A DNA stretch of 64,000 bases from the NCBI GenBank assembly GCA_027013225.1, contig JALUXU010000057.1, forward strand, positions 62,001 to 126,000, read 5' to 3'. Made by a program: the position numbers and the translations under genes. A model generated the notes under the pieces. That model ran no database searches and was not told where the DNA came from. It saw only the letters and a list, made by a program, of their open reading frames with translations. Below, piece after piece: positions 54,124-64,000 of this stretch (the first letter of the stretch is position 1; each line of letters begins with the position of its first letter). Source of the DNA: Acidihalobacter sp. (GTDB lineage: Bacteria; Pseudomonadota; Gammaproteobacteria; DSM-5130; Acidihalobacteraceae).

Positions 54124-54633
54124 TCATGGCTTGTTGCGGCGGGAAGGGCGCGGCCCGCGGGGCGAAGCCGGCTTGAACAGGGCGGCGGCGAGCATGACGG
54201 CGCCAAGGGTGATGGCGGAGTCGGCCAGATTGAAGGTCGGCCAGGCCCAGTGGCGGTAATAGAGCTGGATGAAGTCGATCACATGGCCGCGCAGCAGCCG
54301 GTCGAGCGCATTGCCCCAGGCGCCGCCGAGAATCAGCGCCAGCGCGGCGGCGGTCCAGTGGTCGCGGGCGTCGAGGCGCCGCATCCAGCCGATGAGAAAA
54401 GCGCTGACGGCGAGCGCCAATCCAATGAAGAACCAGCGCGGCCAGCCGCCGGCCTGGCTGAGGAAACTGAAAGCCGCACCGCGGTTGTAGACCAGCAGCA
54501 GATTGAAACCGGGGAACACGGGGCGGGGCACGCCATACGCCAGAAAGTGCTGGGCGGCCCATTTGCTGAGCTGGTCGAGGCCCAGCACGAGGATGGACAG
54601 GCCCAGCCAGCGCAGCCTGGAAAGCCTTCGCAT
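54124..54633 (-). CDS. lspA: Lipoprotein signal peptidase
   Basis: This aspartic membrane protease removes prolipoprotein signal peptides. The 169-residue protein has four helices. LVLGLDQLSKWAAQHF, NLLLVYNRGAAFSFL, GGAWGNALDRLLRGHVIDFI (first catalytic Asp) and FNLADSAITLGAVML (second Asp) are all present. The ATG at 54633 is chosen since the protein then starts MRRLSRLRWLGLSIL; the frame is open upstream. It follows ileS by ten bases, the classic ribF-ileS-lspA order. Confidence 0.95.
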   Translation of the reverse strand: MRRLSRLRWLGLSILVLGLDQLSKWAAQHFLAYGVPRPVFPGFNLLLVYNRGAAFSFLSQAGGWPRWFFIGLALAVSAFLIGWMRRLDARDHWTAAALALILGGAWGNALDRLLRGHVIDFIQLYYRHWAWPTFNLADSAITLGAVMLAAALFKPASPRGPRPSRRNKP

Positions 54634-54643
54634 GGCCGCGCTT

Positions 54644-57460
54644 TCAGGCGAAACGGCGGGTTTCGCCCGCGCCGGCGATATTATCGACGCAGCGGCCGCA
54701 CAGGTCGGGATACGACGGGTTCTTGCCGACATCGGCGCGGTGATGCCAGCAGCGGGCGCATTTCGCATGCGGGCTGCGGCGGGCGAGGATATGAATGATT
54801 TCGCCATTGTCGAGGGTGTAGGCGCGGGCTTCGGCCGGCGGTGATCCGGCATGCACCGCGGCCTCGGAGGTGATCAGCACGAAACGCAGTTCATCGCCCA
54901 GGCGGTCGAGCGCCGCGGCCGTTTCCGGGGACGCCCAGAGTTCGACTTCGGCGTCGAGGTTGGCGCCGATGACGCCTTCGCGCCGCAGGGATTCCAGCGC
55001 CTTGTTGACGGCCTCGCGCACATCCATGAGGGTGTGCCAGAATGAGTCGTCGAAACCGCCGGCCTGACCCGCGAGGGCGGGGAAGTCATACCACTCGGCC
55101 ATGAGCACGGAGTCTTCGCGCTCGCCCGGCAGGTATTGCCAGATGTCCTCGGCGGTGAAGCTGAGAATGGGCATCAGCCAGCGCGGCAGCGCTTCGGCGA
55201 GGTGGTAGAGCGCGGTTTGCGCCGAACGGCGGGCGAGACTGTCGGCCTGGGTGGTGTATTGGCGGTCCTTGATGATGTCGAGATAGAAGCCGCCGAGGTC
55301 CACGGCGCAGAAGTTGTGCACTTTCTGGTAGATGATGTGGAATTCATATCGCTGGTAGGCCTCGCGCACGGTTTCTTGCAGGCGCGCGGCATGGCGGACG
55401 ATCCATGCGTCCAGCGGCAGCAGGCCTTGAGGGGCGATCTGGTCGGCGTTGGGGTCGAAGCCGGCCAGGTTGGCGAGCAAAAAACGCGCCGTGTTGCGGA
55501 TGCGGCGGTAGGCATCGGCCGTGCGCTTGAGGATTTCGTCCGAAACGGCCATTTCGCGCCGGTAGTCCGAGGAGGCGACCCACAGGCGGATGATGTCGGC
55601 GCCGAGGCGGTCGATGACTTTTTGCGGGGCGATGACGTTGCCCAGCGACTTGGACATCTTGCGTCCCTTTTCGTCCACCGTGAAGCCGTGGGTGAGCACG
55701 CCGCGGTAGGGCGCGAGGCCGCGCATGGCCACGCTGCTGAGCAGGGAGGACTGGAACCAGCCGCGATGCTGGTCGGACCCCTCGAGGTAGAGGTCGGCAG
55801 GAAAGCCGAGTTCGGGACGGCGGTCGAGGACGCTGAAATGGGTGGTGCCGGAATCGAACCAGACGTCGAGCACGTCGCCGACCTTTTCATATTCTTCGGC
55901 CTGATCGCCCAGCAGTTCGGCCGGATCGAGGTCGAACCAGGCGTCCACGCCGCGCTGTTCCACGCGCTCGGCGACCGCTTCGATCAGGCGCGGGGTGTCG
56001 GGATGCAGCTCTCCGCTCTGGCGATGCACGAACAAGGCCAGAGGCACGCCCCAGTTGCGTTGGCGGGAGATGCACCAGTCGGGACGGTTGGCGACCATGC
56101 CGGCCAGGCGTTCGCGCCCCCACTCGGGGGTGAATTTCACGTCTTGGAGTTCTTTCAGCGCTATGGAGCGCAAGCCCCGCTTGTCCATGCTGATGAACCA
56201 TTGCGGCGTGGCGCGGAAGATCAGCGGCGTCTTGTGACGCCAGCAATGCGGGTAGCTGTGGCGCAACGATTCGGCGTGCAGAAGCGTGCCGTGCTCGCGC
56301 AGGACGTCAAGGACGTGGCCGTTGGCTTCGAAAACGCTCTCTCCGGCGAAATATTCGGTGTCCGCCTGAAAGCGGCCGTCCGGCCCGACGGGATGCTCGA
56401 CGCTCAGGCGGTAGACGAGGGCGGCCATGTAGTCTTCCTGACCGTGACCGGGGGCGGTATGCACCGCGCCGGTGCCGGCGTCAAGAGTGACGTGCTCGCC
56501 CAGAATCAGGGGCACATCGCGCGCCAGGAAAGGATGCTGGAGACGCAGGTGCTCGAGATTTCGGCCGGCGCAGCGGGCGATGACGCGATAGTCGCTGATG
56601 CCCCAGCGCTGCATGGCGGAATCGATCAGCTCGGCGGCCAGCACCAGGCGCTCCTCGGGCGTTTGCACCACGGCGTAGTCATAATCGGGATTCACCGCCA
56701 CCGCCTGGTTGGCGGGCAGGGTCCAGGGGGTGGTGGTCCAGATCACCACCGACATGGGGCCGCGGCCCGGATCGTCCACTTCGCAGCCTTCCAGGAGCGC
56801 ATCGGGCTCGAGCACCGCAAAACGCACGTCAATGGCGGGGGAGGTCTTGTCTTCGTATTCCACTTCGGCTTCGGCCAGCGCCGAGCCGCAATCCACGCAC
56901 CAATGCACCGGCTTGTAGCCCTTGACTACATGGCCGCGATCGATGATCCGTCCCAAGGCGCGGATGATGTCGGCCTCGGTGGGGAAATTCATGGTCAGAT
57001 AGGGTTCGTCCCAGTCACCAATGACGCCGAGGCGCTTGAAACCACTCCTTTGGACTTCGACCTGACTGGCGGCGTATTCACGGCAGGCACGGCGGAAGGC
57101 GCGGGCGTCGATGTCCTGACCGACCTTGCCGAGCGTTTGTTCGACCTTGTGCTCTATCGGCAGTCCGTGACAGTCCCAGCCGGGAACATAGGGGGCATCC
57201 ATGCCGTCCAGACTGCGGCTTTTGACGATGATGTCCTTGATCACCTTGTTTACCACATGGCCGATATGGATGTCGCCGTTGGCATAGGGCGGGCCGTCGT
57301 GGAGAATGAAGCGGGGCCGCCCGGCGCGGCTCTTGCGCAGGCGATGGTAAATGTCCAGCTGCGCCCAGCGGGCGAGCATTTCCGGTTCCCGCTTGGGCAG
57401 GTTTCCGCGCATGGGGAAATCGGTGTGGGGCAGGTTGAGTGTGTGCTTGTAGTCGGTCAC
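54644..57460 (-). CDS. ileS: Isoleucyl-tRNA synthetase
   Basis: This 938-residue class I synthetase equals the E. coli length. The HIGH motif is in [18 protein letters not shown], and [14 protein letters not shown] follows. The editing domain lies in the middle ([27 protein letters not shown]). The second signature KMSKS is in [15 protein letters not shown], and the C-terminal zinc finger [12 protein letters not shown]...CGRC is intact. This is the bacterial mupirocin-sensitive-type layout, not the eukaryote-like IleS2. It lies 27 bases after ribF. Confidence 0.98.
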   Translation of the reverse strand: MTDYKHTLNLPHTDFPMRGNLPKREPEMLARWAQLDIYHRLRKSRAGRPRFILHDGPPYANGDIHIGHVVNKVIKDIIVKSRSLDGMDAPYVPGWDCHGLPIEHKVEQTLGKVGQDIDARAFRRACREYAASQVEVQRSGFKRLGVIGDWDEPYLTMNFPTEADIIRALGRIIDRGHVVKGYKPVHWCVDCGSALAEAEVEYEDKTSPAIDVRFAVLEPDALLEGCEVDDPGRGPMSVVIWTTTPWTLPANQAVAVNPDYDYAVVQTPEERLVLAAELIDSAMQRWGISDYRVIARCAGRNLEHLRLQHPFLARDVPLILGEHVTLDAGTGAVHTAPGHGQEDYMAALVYRLSVEHPVGPDGRFQADTEYFAGESVFEANGHVLDVLREHGTLLHAESLRHSYPHCWRHKTPLIFRATPQWFISMDKRGLRSIALKELQDVKFTPEWGRERLAGMVANRPDWCISRQRNWGVPLALFVHRQSGELHPDTPRLIEAVAERVEQRGVDAWFDLDPAELLGDQAEEYEKVGDVLDVWFDSGTTHFSVLDRRPELGFPADLYLEGSDQHRGWFQSSLLSSVAMRGLAPYRGVLTHGFTVDEKGRKMSKSLGNVIAPQKVIDRLGADIIRLWVASSDYRREMAVSDEILKRTADAYRRIRNTARFLLANLAGFDPNADQIAPQGLLPLDAWIVRHAARLQETVREAYQRYEFHIIYQKVHNFCAVDLGGFYLDIIKDRQYTTQADSLARRSAQTALYHLAEALPRWLMPILSFTAEDIWQYLPGEREDSVLMAEWYDFPALAGQAGGFDDSFWHTLMDVREAVNKALESLRREGVIGANLDAEVELWASPETAAALDRLGDELRFVLITSEAAVHAGSPPAEARAYTLDNGEIIHILARRSPHAKCARCWHHRADVGKNPSYPDLCGRCVDNIAGAGETRRFA

Positions 57461-57487
57461 GGTGTCGTTTTCGCTTGAGTCGGGTAT

Positions 57488-58423
57488 TCAGGTTGTTTGG
57501 CGTTCCAGGATGGCCTTCGCCAGCTCGGCGTCGGCGCGGATCTGGCGTTTGAGAGCATCGAAGGATTCGAAGCGGCGTTCCTCGCGGATCTTGTGTCTGA
57601 GTTCGACCTCAAGGTGCCGGCCATAGAGGTCGCCGCCGAAATCAAACAAGTGTACTTCGAGAAGCGGCTCTTGTCCTCCCACGGTAGGGCGTTTGCCCAC
57701 ATTGGCCACCCCGCGGGCGATGAATCCTTCCTGCAATCGAACGCTGACGGCGAATACGCCGCTGATGGCGCTTTGTCCCGGCGGCAGGGCCAGGTTGGCG
57801 GTGGGGAAACCTATGCAGCGCCCGCGCTTGTCTCCATGGCGCACGCGGCCGCTGATGGTGTACGGCCGGCCGAGCAGGGCGGCGACCGTTTCCAGATCGC
57901 CGCGGGAGAGAGCCTGGCGGATACGGGTGCTGCTCACACGCTCGCCGCCGAGCGTGAAAGTGTGCTGGCGAATGACATCGAAGCCATGAGACCGGCCGGC
58001 CTCCGTCAGCAGCGCGAAATCTCCGCCGCGATCCTTGCCGAACCGAAAATCATCGCCGACGATGACAGCTTGCACGCCGAGGCGTTCGACCAGCAGCTCA
58101 CGAATAAAGCCTTGCGCCGTCCGAGCGGCGAGGCGGGCGTCGAAACGCAGCAACAGCGTCCTCTCGACGCCAAACTGCTCGAAGCGGCACAGGCGTCCGC
58201 GCAAGCCGGTCAGGCGCGCCGGTGCCTTTGCTCCCATGAAGTATTCGTGCGGCAAGGGTTCGAAGGTGATCAACACCGGCGGCACGCCTCTTCGCGCGGC
58301 TTCTTCACGCAACTGCGCGATGACCGCCTGATGGCCAAGGTGGACACCGTCGAAATTGCCGATGGTCGCCACGCCGCCGTGATGGCGCGGTCGCAGATTG
58401 TGTTCGCCGCGGATGAGCTCCAT
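57488..58423 (-). CDS. ribF: Bifunctional riboflavin kinase / FAD synthetase
   Basis: RibF makes FMN and FAD. The 311-residue protein has the FAD synthetase half with TIGNFDGVHLGHQAVIAQL, TFEPLPHEYF, GDDFRFGKDRGGDF and RVSSTRIRQALSRGD. The kinase half follows (YTISGRVRHGDKRGRCIGFPTANL, GVFAVSV, GVANVGKRPTVGG, LEVHLFDF). The ATG at 58423 gives MELIRGEHNLRPRHHGGVA, the family start; earlier ATGs exist in frame. It heads the ribF-ileS-lspA operon. Confidence 0.95.
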   Translation of the reverse strand: MELIRGEHNLRPRHHGGVATIGNFDGVHLGHQAVIAQLREEAARRGVPPVLITFEPLPHEYFMGAKAPARLTGLRGRLCRFEQFGVERTLLLRFDARLAARTAQGFIRELLVERLGVQAVIVGDDFRFGKDRGGDFALLTEAGRSHGFDVIRQHTFTLGGERVSSTRIRQALSRGDLETVAALLGRPYTISGRVRHGDKRGRCIGFPTANLALPPGQSAISGVFAVSVRLQEGFIARGVANVGKRPTVGGQEPLLEVHLFDFGGDLYGRHLEVELRHKIREERRFESFDALKRQIRADAELAKAILERQTT

Positions 58424-58510
58424 CGAAGCGTTGTCTCTTTGGGAGAAAGAAAGCCAGGGATTATATCGGCTTGTGGCAGGGCGTACCATCGAGAGCTGCC
58501 TGACCACAGG

Positions 58511-58570
58511 ACCACGTCATCTAACTGTGGCGGAGCAGACGCCCGCTCCACTTTTCAAGGGCTTGCGAAT
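58511..58570. repeat. Palindromic repeat element, internally deleted copy
   Basis: ACCACGTCATCTAACTGTGG (58511-58530) is followed by CGGAGCAGACGCCCGCTCCA and CTTTTCAAGGGCTTGCGAAT. Against the copy at 31830-31969 the ends match with five or six substitutions, but about 80 bases are missing after GCGGAGC, namely the left arm and both internal hairpins. A short GGAGC/GCTCC stem remains. It lies between the divergent ribF and polA genes. Confidence 0.8.
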
Positions 58571-58694
58571 GCCCTGTGCATGTCTAGGGGGCGAGTCATC
58601 TGTTGGTGTACGGCGGGATTGCCGATTTTCCCTTGCAGGCGGTTACAATTTCGCGTGTTATTGTCGCTTGCTTGTTTCCATCGGGATCGCATTC

Positions 58695-61379
58695 ATGGCT
58701 TCGCCTTATCTTGTACTCGTTGACGGTTCTTCCTATCTGTACCGCGCTTTTCACGCCTTGCCGCCCTTGACCAATTCCCGGGGCGAGCCCACCGGCGCTA
58801 TCTATGGTGTACTCAATATGCTGCGTCGGCTGTTGAAGGACTACGCCCCCGAACGGATGGCGGTGGTGTTCGATGCCAAGGGGGAAACTTTCCGCGACGT
58901 CATGTATGCCGACTACAAGGCCAACCGTCCGCCGATGCCGGAAGAGCTGGCTGCACAGGTGGAACCCCTGCATATCCTGATCCGCGCCATGGGCTTGCCT
59001 TTATTGATGATAGAAGGCGTCGAAGCGGACGATGTCATCGGCACGCTGGCCACGCAAGCTGCCGCCGCAGGCCACGATGTGCTGATTTCGTCCGGCGACA
59101 AGGATCTGGCGCAACTGGTGGACGATCACATCACTGTCATCGATACCATGAGCAACATGCGTTTCCACCGCCAGGGGGTGATCGAAAAATTCGGCGTGCC
59201 GCCTGAATTGATCGTCGATTATCTCACTCTGGTCGGAGACAAGATCGATAACGTGCCGGGCGTGCCCGGCTGCGGGCCGAAGACGGCGGTCAAATGGCTG
59301 AAAACCTATGGTTCTCTTGAAGGCGTGATAGCGCATGCCGATGAGATCAAGGGCAAGGTCGGCGAGAATCTGCGCGCCGCGCTCGATTGGTTGCCGCAAG
59401 CCCGGGCGCTGGTGACGGTCAAACGTGATGTGCCGCTCGATATCCGCCCGGAAGATCTAAAACTCCGGCCGCCGGATTTGCATGTCTTGCGTGAATGGTT
59501 CTCTCGCCTGGAATTCAAAACCTGGCTGGAGGAGCTGGAAAAAGAAAACGGGCCCAAGGCGCCTGAGCATGAATCCGACTATGCGTGCATTGTCGACGAG
59601 AAGACCTTCGAGAACTGGCTGCGCCGGCTGGAAGGGGCCGAGCTTTTCGCTTTCGATACGGAAACCACCAGCCTGGATTACATGCAGGCCCAAGTCGTGG
59701 GTTTGTCCTTTTCCCTGCAACCCGGCGAAGCGGCTTATCTGCCGGTGGGACATGACTACCCCGGCGCACCCGTGCAGCTGGAGCGCGAATTTGTGCTCCA
59801 ACGCCTGCGTCCCTTGCTCGAAGACCCGTCGCGGGCAAAAGTCGGTCACAACCTGAAATACGATCTCAACGTGCTTGCCAATCACGGCATTCAGCTCGAA
59901 GGCATTCGGCATGACACCATGCTCGAATCCTATGTGCTGGATGCGGCGGCCACGCGTCACGATCTGGATACCTTGAGTCACGCCCATTTCGGACATCACA
60001 ACATCAAGTATGAAGACGTGGCCGGAAAGGGGGCCAAGCAAATATCTTTCGCCCAGGTCCGTTTGGAAGAGGCCGCGCCCTACGCCGCAGAAGACGCGGA
60101 CATGTGCCTGCGCTTGCACAGGCTTCTGTGGCCGCGGCTGGAAGCGGAGCCGGGGCTGCGCCGCGTTTATGAAGAGATAGAAATCCCACTGGTGCGGGTG
60201 CTTTCCCGGATGGAGCGAAACGGCGTGTGCGTGGATGCCGATCGGCTTCAAAAGCAGGGCAAGGTGCTGTCGCAGCGCATGCAAGCGCTGGAACGCCAGG
60301 CCTGGGAACTCGCCGGGGTCGAATTCAATCTCGCTTCCCCCAAGCAGATCCAGGCCGTGCTCTATGAGCGCCTGCAACTGCCGGTCGTGCGCAAAACCCC
60401 CAAGGGGCAACCCTCCACCGCAGAGGATGTGCTCGAGGAACTTTCCGCGCACCACGAACTGCCGCGCCTGATTCTCGATTACCGCAGTTTGGCGAAGCTC
60501 AAATCCACCTACATCGACCGTTTGCCAGAGCGCATCGATCCCGGCACCGGACGCGTGCATACCTCTTATCATCAGGCAGTGGCTTCCACGGGACGATTGT
60601 CATCTTCCGATCCCAATCTGCAAAACATCCCCGCCCGCACGGAAGAAGGGCGGCGTATCCGTCAAGCCTTCGTCGCCCCGCCCGGTCATGGGCTAGTCTC
60701 CGGGGATTATTCCCAGATCGAATTGAGGATCATGGCGCATCTTTCAGGGGATCAGGGTTTGCTGGATGCGTTCGCAGCCGGCAAGGACATCCATCGCGCT
60801 ACCGCGGCCGAAGTCTTCGGCGTGGCCGAGGATGAAGTCGATGACGTCCAGCGGCGGGCGGCCAAGGCGATCAATTTCGGCCTGATCTACGGCATGTCCG
60901 CTTTCGGGCTGGCGCGGCAGCTGGGTATTGGCCGGGCCGAGGCGCAACAATACATAGACCGTTATTTCGCGCGCTATCCCGGCGTGCTCGCTTACATGAA
61001 CGCGATTCGCGAAAGCGCCCGCGAGAAAGGTTATGTCGAAACTTTGTTCGGGCGGCGCGTGTATCTGCCCGACATCGATGCGCGCAATGGCCAAAGACGG
61101 GCGCAGGCGGAACGCATGGCGATCAATGCGCCCATGCAGGGTAGCGCCGCCGACATCATCAAACGGGCGATGATCGCTGTGGACGCCTGGATCGAACACG
61201 ATGCGCCCCAGGTGCGCATGATTCTTCAGGTTCATGACGAACTCGTCCTGGAGGCGCCGGAGGCGCAAACAGAAGAAACCAAACGCGCCTTGCGCGCGCA
61301 TATGGAAGGCGCGGCGCAGTTGCGCGTGGCGTTGCTCGCGGATATAGGCAGCGGCCCGAATTGGGATGCGGCGCATTGA
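58695..61379 (+). CDS. polA: DNA polymerase I
   Basis: This 894-residue polymerase has all three parts. The 5' nuclease begins MASPYLVLVDGSSYLYRAFH and includes GVEADDVIGTLA and LVGDKIDNVPGVPGCGPKTA. The 3'-5' proofreading domain has FAFDTETTSLDYM (catalytic Asp and Glu). The polymerase domain has GDYSQIELRIMAHLSGD (motif A), RRAAKAINFGLIYGMSAFGLA (motif B) and QVHDELVLE (motif C). Proofreading is intact, unlike in Thermus. The ATG at 58695 is chosen from the family start. A terminator follows 140 bases later. Confidence 0.97.
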   Translation: MASPYLVLVDGSSYLYRAFHALPPLTNSRGEPTGAIYGVLNMLRRLLKDYAPERMAVVFDAKGETFRDVMYADYKANRPPMPEELAAQVEPLHILIRAMGLPLLMIEGVEADDVIGTLATQAAAAGHDVLISSGDKDLAQLVDDHITVIDTMSNMRFHRQGVIEKFGVPPELIVDYLTLVGDKIDNVPGVPGCGPKTAVKWLKTYGSLEGVIAHADEIKGKVGENLRAALDWLPQARALVTVKRDVPLDIRPEDLKLRPPDLHVLREWFSRLEFKTWLEELEKENGPKAPEHESDYACIVDEKTFENWLRRLEGAELFAFDTETTSLDYMQAQVVGLSFSLQPGEAAYLPVGHDYPGAPVQLEREFVLQRLRPLLEDPSRAKVGHNLKYDLNVLANHGIQLEGIRHDTMLESYVLDAAATRHDLDTLSHAHFGHHNIKYEDVAGKGAKQISFAQVRLEEAAPYAAEDADMCLRLHRLLWPRLEAEPGLRRVYEEIEIPLVRVLSRMERNGVCVDADRLQKQGKVLSQRMQALERQAWELAGVEFNLASPKQIQAVLYERLQLPVVRKTPKGQPSTAEDVLEELSAHHELPRLILDYRSLAKLKSTYIDRLPERIDPGTGRVHTSYHQAVASTGRLSSSDPNLQNIPARTEEGRRIRQAFVAPPGHGLVSGDYSQIELRIMAHLSGDQGLLDAFAAGKDIHRATAAEVFGVAEDEVDDVQRRAAKAINFGLIYGMSAFGLARQLGIGRAEAQQYIDRYFARYPGVLAYMNAIRESAREKGYVETLFGRRVYLPDIDARNGQRRAQAERMAINAPMQGSAADIIKRAMIAVDAWIEHDAPQVRMILQVHDELVLEAPEAQTEETKRALRAHMEGAAQLRVALLADIGSGPNWDAAH

Positions 61380-61520
61380 GAGTCGTTTACAAAAAATTAC
61401 ATTATTTATGGAACTTTTTTGGATTCTGCTTGTCTTAGGTGGTAAGCGCTTAGCCCAGCGCTTCCCGCCTCCCCCTTTGGCGGGATCGACTTGTCAAACC
61501 CCCTTCAAGTCGAATGAACT

Positions 61521-61549
61521 TGCCCCGGCTATATGCCGGGGCATTTTTT
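61521..61549 (+). terminator. Rho-independent terminator of polA
   Basis: TGCCCCGGC (61521-61529) pairs with GCCGGGGCA (61535-61543) around TATAT and is followed by six T. The opposite strand has no T-run, so it serves the rightward polA transcript. Confidence 0.88.
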
Positions 61550-61573
61550 GCATGCGCCGAAAGCGAAAAACCC

Positions 61574-63010
61574 TTATAAAACCCCGCTGAACAGTCCCGC
61601 GGTATTGAAATAAAGCCGCTTTGGCCAGGAAATCTGCTGCCATTTCGCAGCATCGACCGCATCCGAGTCGCGCATGTACTCTCCTTGCAAGGCGCGCAAG
61701 CGGCGAGTGAAATCCGCGTCGTAGATGATCAACGAGAGCTCGAAGTTGAGCTCGAAGCTGCGCCGATCCACATTCGCCGATCCCAGCAGGCTCAGTCGCT
61801 TGTCCACCGTCAAGGTCTTGGCGTGAAGAAGGCCTTTGCGATATTCCAGAATATCCACGCCGCTTTGCAAAAAATCTTCGTAATATCCACGGCTTGCGGC
61901 GGCGACCAGACGAGAGTCGTTGCGTTCTGGAACTACCAGTGAAACCTGCGTGCCACAGCGAGCCGCCGCGTAAATGGCCGCTGCGGTGCCTTCGTCCGGC
62001 ACGAGATAGGGTGTCGTGATGACAACTTCTTCACGTCCGAGATGCAGAGCCGCCTGCTGTACTTGGCGCATGGCGAAATTATAGGACAAGGGACCTGAAC
62101 CGATGACCTGGACATCCACGCCGCCTGAAACTGGCTCGGGAAAGTCGCGCATCAATTCCCCCAGCCACTCATTGGCGTCGAGATACCAGTCTTCAATGAA
62201 TAGCCGCTGTAGATCCCAGACGACCGGACCGCGTATCCGCACCGTAGCATCGACCCAGGGCGCGTAGCGGGCCTTGGGAGCAAAGGACGCGTCAGCAATG
62301 TTTTGGCTGCCGGCATAGGCGATGCGGCCATCGATTACGGCCAGTTTGCGGTGATTGCGAATATCCAGGCGAGCAAAAATGGCGCGCAAGGGATTGACGG
62401 GAAGCGCGGCCCGAACCTGAACACCGGCGTCACGCAGGCGGGCGCGGAGCGAGGAACGCAGAAAGCGCTGCGAGCCAACGGCATCCACCAGCAGCCGGCA
62501 GCTGACGCCGCGGCGGCTTGCCCGGATCAACGCTTGGGCCACCTTATGTCCCGTTTCATCCGGAAGATAGATATAGGTCAGCAGATGGCAATGGCTTTCT
62601 GCCTGCTCGATGTCTTCAACCAGCGATTCGATCATTTTTTCCGAATCGCTCAACAAAATGAGCACGTTGCCGCGGCGGGCCGGTGTATCGCCCACCGATT
62701 CCGCCAATGTGGCGATAGGCTGGTGTTCAGGGGAGAGATTCGAAGCTTGTTCACGATGCGGCATCTCGAATAGCTGCGACTGCCAATGACGCACGCGTTT
62801 GTGCCGGCGTATGCGGCTGCGGCCCAGACGGATCTCCCCGAACATGAAATACAGAATCGGGCCGCCGACGGGAATCAGCAGTGAAACGAGTATCCACGCC
62901 ATGCGCGCACTGGGGGAAGCATGCCGCCGCAACAGAATGCGCACGACCACAATCAGGCTGATCGCGATCTCGAAACCGACGGCAATGGAAGAAAACGTGG
63001 CGCCGTTCAA
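61574..63010 (-). CDS. cls: Cardiolipin synthase
   Basis: This phospholipase-D-superfamily enzyme joins two phosphatidylglycerols to cardiolipin. The 478-residue protein has two N-terminal helices (VGFEIAISLIVVVRILL; MAWILVSLLIPVGGPILYFMFG). Both HKD motifs are present: HRKLAVIDGRIAYAGSQN near residue 220 and HAKTLTVDKRLSLLGSANVD near residue 398. The length and helices fit ClsA. It converges with polA and stands alone. It starts at the ATG at 63010; no Shine-Dalgarno is strong. Confidence 0.94.
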   Translation of the reverse strand: MNGATFSSIAVGFEIAISLIVVVRILLRRHASPSARMAWILVSLLIPVGGPILYFMFGEIRLGRSRIRRHKRVRHWQSQLFEMPHREQASNLSPEHQPIATLAESVGDTPARRGNVLILLSDSEKMIESLVEDIEQAESHCHLLTYIYLPDETGHKVAQALIRASRRGVSCRLLVDAVGSQRFLRSSLRARLRDAGVQVRAALPVNPLRAIFARLDIRNHRKLAVIDGRIAYAGSQNIADASFAPKARYAPWVDATVRIRGPVVWDLQRLFIEDWYLDANEWLGELMRDFPEPVSGGVDVQVIGSGPLSYNFAMRQVQQAALHLGREEVVITTPYLVPDEGTAAAIYAAARCGTQVSLVVPERNDSRLVAAASRGYYEDFLQSGVDILEYRKGLLHAKTLTVDKRLSLLGSANVDRRSFELNFELSLIIYDADFTRRLRALQGEYMRDSDAVDAAKWQQISWPKRLYFNTAGLFSGVL

Positions 63011-63271
63011 AGTACCGGGTCACCTGTCATGAAGTAATGCGCCATAAGGTGTTTGCGGATCCAGGATATTGGGTAACAATGTCATTGTGCTTCTATTCTG
63101 CCACAGCCGCTGGCGTAAGCTGGCAGTTCAAGCCAAGCCAGGAAATGACGTGACGCCCTGAACAGCCAGCAATTCAAGGTTGGCGCGATCCTGCGGTGAG
63201 GCGAGAGACTCATCCGCGGCCGTGGAGTTCAAAGAACTCGAAGATATTTGATTTCTTGAGGTATTCAAAAA
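63011..63271. other. Intergenic region between cls and the IMPase gene
   Basis: These 261 bases lie between divergent genes. A small stem GCTGGCGTAAGCTGGC-like repeat is near 63108-63124. No coding potential or clear promoter was recognised. Confidence 0.4.
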
Positions 63272-64000
63272 ATGGATCTCAGTGCTATAACCGACTTGTT
63301 GACACGTGTGGGAGAAGAAGCACTGCTGCCTCGGCTCGAACGTGTTGCGGCGCAAACCAAGGCAGATGGCAGTTTGTTGAGCGAAGCGGACCTCGCTGTA
63401 GATCGGGCTATCCGTTTGGGCCTCGAACGGCTTTATCCGTCCATTGCCTTGCTTAGCGAGGAAATGACGAGCGCAGAGCAAACGGCCCTGCTCGACTCAG
63501 GCCGTCCGGTGTGGTGTCTCGATCCATTGGACGGCACCACGAATTTTCTTGCCAATTTTCCGCTCTTTAGTCTCTCATTGGCCTTGATCGAAGATGGGCA
63601 GGTCACCCTAGGCGTAATCCGCGATCCTGTAAGAGCCGAGACTTTCGCGGCGCAAAAAGGGCAGGGTGCTTTTTTGAATGGCAGGCGTTTGCAACGCAGG
63701 CTAACATCTTTGCCGATGGATCAGTGGGTTGCGCTCGTCGATTTCAAGCGCCTGCCGTCCGGGCTGGCCGCCCGCCTCGCCACCCGGCCGCCTTACGCTT
63801 CACAGCGCAATTTGGGTACCTGTGCCCTGGAATGGGCCTGGCTGGCCGCCGGTCGGGGACACGCTTATCTGCATGGTGGCATGCGTCTGTGGGATTATGC
63901 GGCTGGCAGTCTTTTGCTGGAGGAAGTCGGAGGCGTGTGCGCCACGTTGGAAGAAGAGCCCATATTCCGCTCCGATCCCGGTCCACGTTCGGTCGTGGCC
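63272..64000 (+). CDS. Inositol-monophosphatase-family protein (3' end outside window)
   Basis: The frame is open from the ATG at 63272 to the last base, 243 codons without a stop. The start has GAGGT nine bases upstream. The protein begins MDLSAITDLLTRVGEEALLP and has the lithium-sensitive phosphatase motifs: SEAD and SEEM early (metal Glu), CLDPLDGTTNFLANF (motif A, metal Asp residues) and LWDYAAGSLLLEEVGG (motif B). The family covers inositol phosphatases, 3'(2'),5'-bisphosphate nucleotidase CysQ and fructose-1,6-bisphosphatases of the IMPase type. The DPLDGTTNF form fits SuhB/IMPase or CysQ; the substrate is not decided. Confidence 0.88.
   Translation, partial: MDLSAITDLLTRVGEEALLPRLERVAAQTKADGSLLSEADLAVDRAIRLGLERLYPSIALLSEEMTSAEQTALLDSGRPVWCLDPLDGTTNFLANFPLFSLSLALIEDGQVTLGVIRDPVRAETFAAQKGQGAFLNGRRLQRRLTSLPMDQWVALVDFKRLPSGLAARLATRPPYASQRNLGTCALEWAWLAAGRGHAYLHGGMRLWDYAAGSLLLEEVGGVCATLEEEPIFRSDPGPRSVVA

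Noticed and set aside
55136-57478. A 780-codon open frame antisense to ileS
   Set aside because: It has no recognisable domain and lies wholly opposite a full-length isoleucyl-tRNA synthetase; long antisense frames are common in GC-rich genes.
58600-58680. Promoter for polA (TTGCAG, 17 bases, TGTTAT)
   Set aside because: The spacing is good but the boxes match consensus at only three and four positions; not strong enough to list as a feature.

Overview
The window is a gene-dense stretch of a chromosome that reads as a chemolithoautotrophic gammaproteobacterium. The evidence for this is a cbbO end with cbb-linked small genes (RuBisCO activation), glnA/ntrBC under sigma-54, the gammaproteobacterial gene orders hemCDXY, asmA-mutY-yggX, coaD-fdx-mutM, rplM-rpsI and ribF-ileS-lspA, and a TusA-type sulfur carrier. 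Cytochrome c maturation is by System II (ResB/CcsA), and there is a complete sucrose pathway. Both features are familiar from sulfur-, iron- or ammonia-oxidising autotrophs. No 16S rRNA is present, so the genus is left open.

1-4.6 kb: the end of a Calvin-cycle activase cluster (cbbO plus two small unknown genes), then a badly decayed class II aldolase fused to a Dabb-like domain. An IS91-family remnant truncates the aldolase, and about 0.6 kb without genes follows. 4.6-10.1 kb (minus): dedA, the heme genes hemC-hemD-hemX-hemY, and trmL. The trmL start codon overlaps that of the divergent class 1B pyrD. 11.2-25.5 kb (plus): a run of almost touching genes, made of two tandem resB-ccsA pairs, an endonuclease/exonuclease/phosphatase-family gene, fructokinase, a two-domain sucrose-phosphate synthase/phosphatase, sucrose synthase and a GGDEF diguanylate cyclase.

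25.5-42.6 kb: trmB-thiG-thiS, a stub of a zinc-protease-like gene, a PP-loop tRNA-thiolation-like ATPase overlapping tusA, a CDF metal exporter, glnA (NtrC site and sigma-54 promoter visible), a DUF4124 protein, ntrB-ntrC, asmA, mutY, yggX, tRNA-Phe, coaD, a ferredoxin, mutM, ugd and two tandem small lipoproteins. 42.6-48.5 kb (minus): a six-gene operon joining a Gld-type ABC exporter (ATPase, permease, GldG-like, DUF4340) to a chorismatase-like enzyme and an MipA/OmpV outer-membrane protein.

48.8-64 kb: a fatty-acid desaturase, rpmB-rpmG, a PAP2 phosphatase, a porin with a recognisable promoter and upstream palindrome, tRNA-Gln, rplM-rpsI, ribF-ileS-lspA, polA, a cardiolipin synthase and the first part of an inositol-monophosphatase-family gene cut by the window end. 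A hairpin repeat occurs twice, in full form after glnA and in a deleted form between ribF and polA.

The items most worth a second look are the chorismatase/Gld-ABC operon, the paired ResB-CcsA modules with a changed WWD motif in one copy, the sucrose operon that ends in a diguanylate cyclase, the decayed aldolase-Dabb gene, and the palindromic repeat. No prophage, CRISPR array, toxin-antitoxin pair or defence island was seen.
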